From contig CM055901.1 of NCBI GenBank assembly GCA_029582155.1, positions 52,023,206-52,087,205 of the forward strand: a stretch of DNA of 64,000 nucleotides, in the 5' to 3' direction. Position numbers and translations under genes: made by a program. This document shows positions 49,701-61,700 of this stretch, one piece after another (within the stretch, counting starts at the first letter, position 1; each line of letters begins with the position of its first letter). Below the pieces are notes generated by a model, which saw only the letters and a list, made by a program, of their open reading frames with translations, was not told the origin of the DNA and searched no databases. Source of the stretch: Panopea generosa. Taxonomy: Eukaryota; Mollusca; Bivalvia; Adapedonta; Hiatellidae.

Positions 49701-52700
49701 AGAGATGGAACATCATTGCTCAGAAGGACAGATGGAAATGCAAACCGAAAAGAAGGAGCATCATTAAATCTTTGTTTTAGGAAAAGTATGTTATCATCTG
49801 GATAGAAATAACACCTTTACCTGATTTGGAAGAAATATCTGTAGATATTTTCTCTCTCGCCCCTAATCTTCCTGAAGACAAACTTGCCATTCTTGATGAA
49901 TGTATTCTCCACAGCTTCCCAGTGATCTGCAAGAATCTTAGCCAGCTCCTGTACACATAGTTAAACAGTGTAAATGAAACATGAACATCAACAGTATGTC
50001 CATAAAATTACATACATATTACAAATAGGTTTTTTATATATAAAATATTTTGATTTTTTAACTTTGTTATAATTTCGTATGTAAAATAAGAGAAAATTTT
50101 ATTTTTCATATTATTTTATCTTATGTTGTACATTATAATTTATAATGTAAAGTTTTTTTACCATAACAGGGATAAATTGAAAACAGGTATAAGGGGGACA
50201 AGTCTGAATTAAATGCCACAATATTAAACATTGTTCAAAAATGCTGAAAGCTGTTAACATGCAATTTATATTGAACTTTCTGAGTTTTTTGGTCAGATAA
50301 AAACATTGGAAAACAACTATTTGGTTTATAATTGAATGACAAGTGAAACCTTCACTTGTGGTTGACAACTTACTTGTTCCAAGGCCTGATCCACAAACTC
50401 CCATTCTTCTGAGCCTGGCTGTGGAGGCGGAGGTCCGGCGGGCACTTCTGGTTCAGGTTCTGGCTCGGGCTCAGGGGTTTTACCCTTTTTACCAGATCCT
50501 TTCTTTGACTTTGGAGAGGCACCTGGTCGTAATGAAAACATGAGCTGATAAATTGGACATGATCAGTTTAATTTATAGTTATCTCACATACATGTGTATC
50601 TATATCAACAGTAGACAAACGATAAAAGACACAATACAGGTGACATTCAATCTTACAGGCTGGCGGGTACTTGACTTCTTCAAAAGTCACCATTATGATA
50701 TCAGAGTGAGAAGCAATGATGACTGCCTAACTTACTACTAAAAAATTTAAACAAAATTTGCATGAACTTTTGTTTTTCATGGATTATATTTCATGCCATC
50801 AATTTTTTGGAAAAATTTAAGAATGTGTAATTATACTGTTTTTCTATCTAAAGTCAAACCTGTGTGAGGCCAATATCAATTACTTGCTAGATTAGCATCC
50901 AAATTTTTCTTAAAAATGGGGAGGGCGTGAGAATTGTATTTTTTATTTTTATTTTTAAAATTTTTGATGTTTTTTTTAATAAAATTTTATTTTTAATGAA
51001 AATAAAAAGGGTTGCCGTGGCATGAAAATTAGGGGGCAGGCGGGATGATAATCTAGCAATTCATTTATTTTGGCCTAAGTGGTGACCACTATTAAGCAGC
51101 CACTTGTCTTAGGTCGCCACATTTGCTATTTCCCATTTCTATGCTTTCATAGCAAACTGACCTGTATTAAGCAACAACCTGTCTTATAATGTCACTCTTG
51201 CTCATTCCCTGGACTGGCTGCTAAAGACAGGTTTGACTGTATTTCAAATAAAACAACATGTCACTTACCTCTACTTCCCTTTTTGCCACTGCCAGCCTCT
51301 GATTTCTTGCCACTTGCCGCACGTTTAGGTGAGCCACTCTTGTCCCTTTTCTTATCTTTGGGGGACTTACTCCTAGATTCTTTAGATGAGGACCTGGATC
51401 CCTTCTTACCTGAACCTACAAAAAACAGGGCATACAGAATCATGTTTTTAAAACTTGTGTGCAGACGCTTTGTATATTTTCATTTATTAATCTAAATTTG
51501 AACAGTCATGGAAACTCATTGTGAAAGTTATAATATAATGTATACATCACACACATAGGGTGATGTTTGTTGTTATAAGATAATGTATACATCACACACA
51601 TAGGGTCATGTTTGTGGTTATAAGATAATGTATACATCACACACATAGGGTGATGTTTGTGGTTATAATATAATGTATACATCACACACATAGGGTCATG
51701 TTTGTGGTTATAAGATAATGTATACATCACACACATAGGGTGATGTTTGTGGTTATAATATAATGTATACATCACACACATAGGGTAATGTTTGTGGTTG
51801 TAAGATAATGTATACATCACACACATAGGGTGATGTTTGTGGTTATAATATAATGTATACATCACACACATAGGGTGATGTTTGTTGTTATAAGATAATG
51901 TATACATCACACACATAGGGTCATGTTTGTGGTTATAAGATAATGTATACATCACACACATAGGGTGATGTTTGTGGTTATAATATAATGTATACATCAC
52001 ACACATAGGGTAATGTTTGTGGTTGTAAGATAATGTATACATCACACACATAGGGTGATGTTTGTTGTTATAAGATAATGTATACATTAAACACATAGGG
52101 TCATGTTTGTTATTATAAGATAATGTATACATCACACACATAGGGTCATGTTTGTTATTATAAGATAATGTATACATCACACACATAGGGTCATGTTTGT
52201 GGTTATAAGATAATGTATACATCACACACATAGGGTGATGTTTGTGGTTATAATATAATGTATACATCACACACATAGGGTAATGTTTGTGGTGGAAAAA
52301 AATTGTATACGTCACACACATAGGGTGATGTTTGTTGTTATAAGATAATGTATACATCACACACATAGGGTGATGTTTGTTGTTATAAGATAATGTATAC
52401 ATCACACACATAGGGTGATGTTTGTTGTTATAAGATAATGCATACATCACACACATAGGGTAATGTTTGTGGTTATAAGATAAGGTATACATCACACACA
52501 TAGACTGACGTTTGTGGTAATAAGATAATGTATACATCATACACATAGGGTCATGTTTGTGGTTACAAGATAATGTATACATCACACACATAGGCTGACG
52601 TTTGTGGTAATAAAATAATGTATACACCATACACATAGGGTCATGTTTGTGGTTACAAGATAATGCTGTACATTATACACATAGGGTGATGCTTGTGATT

Positions 52701-55700
52701 AACATACATGAGGCATAGTGAGCCATGGCATGCACACCACTACCAAGGATAACACCAAATAGAGTCAAGTTCTCATTTCCATTGTGGTATTTTTATATGT
52801 GCAACTAGACCTCACACTGATCATTCCCAGCAAGTTTCAACAAAATCCAACCACAGACGTTTGAGAAGTTCTCCAGACAAGATTTTAAGACAAGGCGGAT
52901 GAACAGAAAGAACAAGAACAATATTTATACCAGTGAAGGGAGAGACAAAATTAAAATGGCATTGTTTAACATTATAAACACTTATATTGTCTATTAGGCA
53001 TATTTTACTACAGTTGAATCTAAAGAAAATTACAACAAAATTTTGTTTTTTGTGAAATTTTCAATTATATTTTAAATACCTCTTAACAGTATGGTTGCAT
53101 ACTGCAACTAGTGATAAACCTGATTTGGAAACGAAAGTAATCAAAGTGTGATCATTTTCACTCAATACATTTGTGTATACTTCCTTGAGAAATGAGACAC
53201 ATCCTGCATAAATGCATAATCGAAAATATTTGATTTGACTGTCATTGCTTCTAAATATACATGTAATAACAAATAATTTCTACTTCTCAGAAGATTGTCA
53301 TTTCTTTCCTGTCAGTAATGAATCTGTCAAAATCTTAAATTTTGTAATACTAAACTGATTTACATTATTATATCAAAATAATTGAAGTCAATACAATAAA
53401 TATTCTCTCAAAAAGTGATTAATTACTAAAATTGATTATTTTTATAATTTACTTTAAAACATACTTTTATCTGGAAAATGTTCTCTTTTATTATACGTTA
53501 TCAAATCCAAATATCTTCTAAAGTCAGATCAATATTTAGCAAATGAGTTTAAGTGCTTTGATCCTCTATCAAACATCCCTCCATTCCTCCCCAAACCATT
53601 AACCCTCAAATCCTGGGTCTGATGCCCTACCATACAATCTCCCAATCCTGTGTCTGATCTTCTACCAAACCATCCTCCAATCCTAGGTCAGATCCCCTAC
53701 CATACAATCCCCCAATCCTGTGTCTGATCCTCTACCATACAATCCCCCAATCCTGTGTCTGATCACCTACCAAACCATCCTCCAATCCTGGGTCAGATCC
53801 TCTACCATACAATCCCCCAATCCTGTGTCTGATCACCTACCAAACCATCCTCCAATCCTGGGTCAGATCCTCTACCATACAATCCCCCAATCTTGTGTCT
53901 GATCACCAACCAAACCATCCTCCAATCCTGGGTCAGATCCTCTACCATACAATCCCCCAATCCTGTGTCTGATCACCTACCAAACCATCCTCCAATCCTG
54001 GATCAGATCCCCTACCATACAATCCCCCAATCCTGTGTCTGATCACCTATCAAACCATCCTCCAATCCTGGGTCAGATCGTCTACCATACAATCCCCACC
54101 TACCATACAATCCCCCAATCCTGTGTCTGATCACCTACCATACAATCTCCCAATCCTGTGTCTGATCACCTACCATACAATCTCCCAATCCTGTGTCTGA
54201 TCACCTACCATACAATCTCCCAATCCTGTGTCTGATCACCTACCATACAATCTCCCAATCCTGTGTCTGATCACCTACCATACAATCTCCCAATCCTGTG
54301 TCTGTTCACCTACCATACAATCTCCCAATCCTGGGTCTGATCACCTACCAAACCATTCTCCAATCCTGGGTCATATTCTCTACCATACAATCCCCCAATC
54401 CGGTGCCTGATCACCAAACCATCCTCCAATCCTGGGTCAGATCCCCTACCCAACAATACCAAAATCAAAGTAATATCTCCTTTCCAGCAACCCTCCAATT
54501 CTGAATCTGAAAGCCTGACCAGCAACTCTCCAATTCTGAATCTGAAAGCCTGGCCAACAGCCCTCCAATCCTGGTCATGATCCACACCCAACAACCCTCA
54601 AATTCTGAATCTGAAAACCTACCCAACAAGCCACAAATCTTGGGTCTGATCCCCTACCCATCAACCCTCCAATCCTGGGTCTGATCCCTTACCCATCAAC
54701 CCTCCAATCCTGGGTCTGATCCCTTACCCATCAACCCTAGGTCTGATCCCCTACCCATCAACCCTCCAATCCTGGGTCTGATCCCTTACCCATCAACCCT
54801 CCAATCCTGGGTCTGATCCCATACCCATCAACCCTAGGCCTGATTCCCTTCCAAGCTACCCTCCAATCCTGGGTCTGATCCCTACAAAATGACCTCCCAA
54901 TCCTAGGCATGATCACCTCTGCAATCAAGGTTGTTAACCCCTATCCAACAACCCTCCAATTCTGGGTTTGAAGGTCCACCCAACAACTCTCCAATTGATC
55001 TCATAGATTATATCCTCAGCTTTCCTAGGAAGTGATAATAAGCTGAAAATGGTTTCAACCATTGATATTTTTTTAAAGAAGATAGTTGCATATAACTAAA
55101 ATATGATATTCACAAAATGTTGAGTTTCAGAAGAGACATCCAAGTTACCAGATGAAATAAGTAAACCATGCACTGCATTTTGAAAGTAGAAACGTGTCCA
55201 AAGGACATGGGTGACCCCGCTATATTATTTTACCGAAAAATAAGGTTAGAAAGAGGCCATAACTCCAGTAAAATTTTAATTACATTAGACCCATAAAAAG
55301 AAAAATTATTGGAAATAATTATTTCACCAAAATTAATTTGAAAAGGGGCCATAACTACTGTAACATTTGACAGACATTGACAAATACCAAACTTAACCTG
55401 TATTTTATAGTAATGCATCTATGCATGAAATATTTATTGAATACAAAAACAATTTCTGAAGTTATCGATCGGAATTCAATATTTTGTCTTGGACAGACAG
55501 ATGGTCGCACAAACAGAGACAATGCCAATTCACATTTTCATCTCCCAATAGTGGGGGCATAAAAAGAAGGAGATGATACCTCGATGCAAGGTAAAATGGA
55601 GATGACACAACATGAATACCAGATATGGATATTTACAGAATTATTATTTAACTCTACATTTAGAGACCGCAGCGTGGTCTAGTGGTAGAGTGTCAGCCTC

Positions 55701-58700
55701 GCGTGCGGAAGGCTGTGGGTCCGATCCCCAGCAGGGTCATACCAAAGACTCTAAAAACGATACTAGAAGCTTCCTTGCTTGACACTCAGCATTTAGAGGA
55801 AAGTTCTAGGTCTGGTCAGCCCAGTGTCAGTATAATGTGACGGGGAAGGGTATCATCTATGTGTCTGCTGCATAATACTCCAGTGTGACAGTGCTCAGAA
55901 TACTGTTTCAAGTAGACACCATTCCAATATGACTGAAAAATTGTTGAAAGCGATGCTAAACCCTATACAGCAACAACAACTCTACATTTATCCCATTGAC
56001 CAATTAATTAATTAATGATGTCCATATTTAACATTAATACTGGAATGTTACAACAAACAAGAGAGAAATAGTATGAAAATAGTATAAACAAAAGGCTCTC
56101 CTTTTTTAACTGTAAATTTCTGTTGAAAATATGTAAACAAAACAGTCGATGTAAAAGTTATAGAAAAAGAAGAAAGAAAAAGGAATGAAATTATAAAGAA
56201 AAAGATCTCTATAGCACAAAACACGCTGGCACTTCAATAATGAAATAAATCTTTCTGTAAAAAAAATATTCTCCCAACACCTTGTAAAACTAAATTGTTT
56301 GTATACACTCACTGTTGTCAACTTGCAGTAGATGTTCATCTACATGTATAAAGTATAGATTACAGACTTTATAATGAAAACTAACACTTTTATATAAAAA
56401 CATTTCCAGAAAAAAAAATGTGTACTACCATAATGTAATTCTGTTATGAACTAGAAAAAATAATTTTGTGATAATACAGAACAACTTAAAATTACATCAG
56501 CATTTTACTTTTTATATTATTGCAGGATTGAATGTGAAGTAGTCAAAAAGCTTTTTTTTCTTTTCAACATTATATTATATTGTTATATTTGTTATTTTAT
56601 AGTAACAAAAACTTAATACAGGACTGACTCTGTTTAAAACCTATTTTATTGCCATATAAACCAAATATTACAATAATATATTATGCATATAAATCAAATA
56701 CAATATGAAAAGCAGGTCCACCGCCAAAACTGTAATTTATTTGTTTAAGTATTATACAGAGACAGAGCAAATACTTATCACCCATTGGTCAATAATTGGA
56801 GAGTTACCAAGTTATTCCCATAATGTGATTTTATCATTTTTAAACTTAGCAATGATTCTGTATTTTTAAAAATGAAAATATGTACATGTATGAGTAAGTA
56901 AATATGATAGTCTTTTCAAATTAGTCATTATGGTGTTTACAAATGGAACAAATTGTTGTTGTTTTCGTATAACTGTCTATGGTCTTGATCTATCTAAAGC
57001 ATTTGAACTGGTTAGATCATAGTTTACTGCTTGAAGAACTAAATGTATACCATTTCCATAAAGATGTTCAAAATTGGTATGAATCCTACTTATGTGAACG
57101 CTAAAAAAAGTTTCAATGTCTGGTACACTTTCAGAAAGTAAATCAGTAATATATGGTGTACCTAAAGGATCTGTTTTAGACCCACTTCTTTTTATTATCT
57201 TTATCAATGATATACCTTTATGCACTCAGTATTAAAAAATAAACATGCTTGCTGATGACTCCTCTATCACTTTATCTGGTAATTCAATATCAGACATCAC
57301 CAAATCTCTTAATAATGATTTAATAAATGTCCAACAATGGTGTAATAATAACTTGATGACCATAAATACTTCAAAATCCAAAGCAATATTTATAGCCTCT
57401 CATCCATAAGCAACTGCTATTCAGATCAGCCAGCTGAGCACTTAAAAACAGGAGATGAGACTATTGAATTTACCAGTAGTGAAAAACTTCTGAAGGTAAC
57501 AATTGACAACACACTTACATGGACTCAACAAGTTGAAAACACCCTAAGAAATGCAATTCCTTATTAAACTTACAGTTACTTGGCAGAATAAAATACTATT
57601 TATCAATACCTATTAGGAAATTATTTTACAATTCTTACATACTTCCTCATGTAGACTATTGCTGCACAATATGGGGAAATCGCAACTCTGACCTATCTGA
57701 CAACATATTGAAATTTCAAAAACATGCTGCAAGACTTAGTCTTGAAAAAGACATTGATACACCATCTGAAACATTATTTAATGATCTAAAATGGATGAAA
57801 TTCCGTGAAAAAGTAGATTATAAAAAGGCTATTTAATGTTCAAGATCATCAACAACTTGGCCCAAGAGTATTTGCAAAATAGTTTTACCCATAAACCAAA
57901 TATACATTCTAAATATCTACGCTCACAATCAAATAATTCTCTATATGTACCGAAACAAAAGTTAAAAACATAATGCAAAACTCTTATATATTCTGGATCC
58001 AAAATCTTGAATTCCCTTCTTAACTATCACAAAAATGCTTCTTTGGTTCAAGAATTTAAGAGATATTATATAACATTTAAATATAAAAGTCCCCTGTCAA
58101 AACAAATATAAATTGTCATTGCCTTACAAAACATTAAACTTGTATCCTTCATTGCAGTCAGTTGATTCTTAAATCATTGAATGTAACATTGACTGTCTAA
58201 ATATATTCTGTAGTGAACTCATCATTTTCGAAGTGTAAATTTTACATTATAATACTATCATGCCTTTCCTTTGAAATATATTATTGAGTTAATTAAATAA
58301 ACAATATTAATTGTTAATTGAAAATATACATCACTAATTGAATATTTCAACAAAAATAATTCACTTTTTTGTTTATAAGTTTCCAAATTGTATCAATTCT
58401 GTTGTTTAATTTTGTTGTATATATTTTGTTATTACTTTGTTAACATGTTTATAATAGAGGACCACAGGGAAGATTGGAGAATGTTCCAACTGTGTTTCCT
58501 CTTTAAATAAAGAATTTATTATTATAATTATTATTATGTAAAAATTATGATATCAAGGTTTGAAACACTTCACATATTTGCTTTATGTCGCCTGTTTTGT
58601 CCAAGAATAGTCAAGTAGATCCTGTCAATGAGTTCACATGGAAATCAAAACAAACTAGACTCAGACTAAGGCTGAACATACTGAGGGGTAATGAGTGATT

Positions 58701-61700
58701 AATTTATTTTTTTAAACGGAAAAGTAAACAAACAATAAAAAAACAATACATCGAGAATTGAAAGAACAAGAAATGTCACTGTTAAGTGTCACATGCCCCC
58801 CAACATGTCATGATGTTATGTTGATCATTTGTAGCAAGTATCATTAAAATTCATCTATGCATGACAAAGTTACAGGCCAGAAACGAAATGTCACATAAAC
58901 TCAAAGTGTTGTCAAACAAACTCAAATGGTGACCTTGACCTTTGAGGTACGGCTGTGGGTTTTACTTGCGACATGTCGTCATGTTATGTTGATCATTTGT
59001 TGAAAATATCAACAAAATCCATCTATGCATAACAAAGTTACAGGCCGGAAATGAAATACCGAACGGAAGGACGGAAAGATGGATGGACGGACGCTGCGAT
59101 TACTATATGCCACCCAAAAATTTATTTGGGGGGGCATAAAAAACATTTTTTAATCATGAGGATCTGTTTCAACATGCACAATAGACTCTGCAAGACAAAA
59201 TGTGTGATTGGAAAACATCAATCAAAAATGCAGTTATAACAACATTGTATGTAATTAATTAAACCATGATCCAACGACGTCCAGGTCAGCAATATCATGT
59301 ACATGTCTTTGTTATTATTAGAACAGTGGAGCTTGAGGACAAATGGTACTGCAAAGCTTAAGACTTTAGATAAGCACATTTGACCTTACACTGAAGGGTC
59401 ATAGGTGTGATCCTTTCAAAGCACAGTATTTGGTTTTGAACATACATTATTCATTCAATTTTACATACATACAAATCATTTAAATTATAAGTATGGATTA
59501 GAACGGAAGATAAAATCTTATAAGACACAATATTTGCATATGCTTAGTATTGGTTCTTTGTAATACCCAGGATAACCACAAGTGTGATTAGCTATAACAA
59601 CTGGTGTCAAATTAATTTGATTTCTTTTTCTTAAATTAGCTTTTTAACAGTTCAGAAAACCACTCCCCTGTTTTAATCTAATGCCTATTATAGTAATAGT
59701 AAAATTCTATTAAAGACATTATGATGTAAGTATTGGTATTTTATAACAAAATAGTATAATTACACTGGTACACTTACCTTTCCTGGAACTGGGTCTGCTC
59801 GATTTCTCCTCTGGAGGAGGAGTCTTAGGGGGCTCTGCTGGGGGTGCTGGGGGCTGAAATAGGGAATAAAACAGTGTATGCATATTTTTTTTCGAAATTT
59901 TCTAAACGCATTCTTTCATTTCATTTTAGGGAATAAAGCAGACTTACTCCTTAATAGTTACATGGATTTTGTTTATATCTAATTATGACAATGGCATGAT
60001 TTGTTTAAATATTTAGCTTCATTTTCATGCCATCAGTTAACCTTACCCCTTTTTGCTGGGATCTTGGAAGGTTAACTGGTACTCAAGCACACCTCTCTTT
60101 GCAAGTAACTGGTAACTTAGCGATGGAAGTTGCAATGTTGTATATCAGTTATAACTGAGACTAGCTGTGGCCAGACAGGGATTTGAACTCTTGACCCTTT
60201 AATTGATTGCCAGATGTGTTACTGACTGAGCTAACCGGGCCTGGCATAAGAGGTTAAGAAATCTCAGACAAGATTCCAAATATAAATATTAATTACGAAT
60301 ATTATTTCAGGCAATGGAATTTCCTAGGCCAAATGCTTCAAACCAAGCCATGGAATTTCAATACAACTAAAGATGCAAATTTTAACAATCCTTCTGTAAA
60401 TTTGAGGGCCTCATGGAAGATTAATATGTAACTAAATGTGTAGCCCTCTGTAAATAAAGACTATCATTATTATTATTAAAATCTACCAACATAATAACAC
60501 AGTATTCACCAAACAACATGGTGGATAGGGGACTTATGTGTTCAGATAAAAAGTTACCTCCTCTTTCTTCTCCTCCACAGTTTCTGTCTGTTCAACAGGC
60601 TGCTGAGAACTCTCTACATCTTTTCCTTGTAACTATAAACACAAGAAGAAGTCAAATAAAAAATAAAATAGCAAAATAACTTTTTTCATATGTATCCTAA
60701 ATGAATGTTCTGAACCAATTTTTTACTGATTTGTTGTTGTTTTTTTTGGTGAGTGGAAGTAGGGGGCATTGTTGAACTTTTACTCTATTTTATTTGAATA
60801 ATTTTTCTAGAGTATTCAATAGTTCTAAACACCACTACTGAGTTATTAACAATGTGTACCAATATCAAATGTACTGAGAATAGTTGTTTATTAAGTTAAA
60901 AACAGTTCTAAAACTGCTTAGCCGTAACCCATCAACAGCGATAGTTTTGTATTAGGCGCAGACAGAATAACAGGCAGCCATACCCTGTTAAGAGTATCTT
61001 CCAGTAGTTTCTCCACCTCTAGTTGTACACTCCTCGCCTCCTGGGAACCATCTACCTTCTGCATGGTACCAAATTTAGAAAACCATTTATCAAGCTTTGG
61101 CCAGTTGTCCAGGAAACCTGTAATTCTAGAGACACAAACCAACACAATTAACAAGGAATGGAAGAAGCATCTTAAAGGTTAACAATGATATTGCACTAAT
61201 TTATTTAAGAGAGAAATATATTAAAAATTATAATACAAACAGAAGTAGCATGTTCAAATTTTTAAAAGTTATTGAAATCACCAAAAAAGAATAAGTTTTT
61301 ATCTTTGTAAATTCATCATATATAAAACAAGAAATGCAATACCGCTTAATAATGCATTTCGATTTCATCCTCAAACTAAGAGTAAATATTTAATTAGGTA
61401 TGTTTTTGCTTTAATTCGTATAAAACGTTTCTATAGGAAACCTAACTGTAACATCATGCAAGACAACACTGTATATATTATATTGTTTGAAAACACCTAA
61501 CATATGTATTTGTATATGTATGTAAATTGAATTTGTATCTGATGAGAAACTGTATAAGTTTATGTTCTGTTCTATAAATAATGAATTTGCTTGCTATCTC
61601 AAAAGCTTGCTGTGTCACATTTGTGATCGAAGTAAAACCACTTAAACAATATTTATTTTAAATATTATACAGTTTGTTAGCTATCACTTTTTTTTTTTTT

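Noticed and set aside
55666..55740. tRNA gene
   Set aside because: A and B boxes are good but the sequence continues into a SINE body and the acceptor stem does not pair; related heads occur in other SINE copies.
56946..58540. Active LINE or a host reverse transcriptase gene
   Set aside because: Multiple stops and frameshifts between the motifs and loss of the 5' half show a dead copy.
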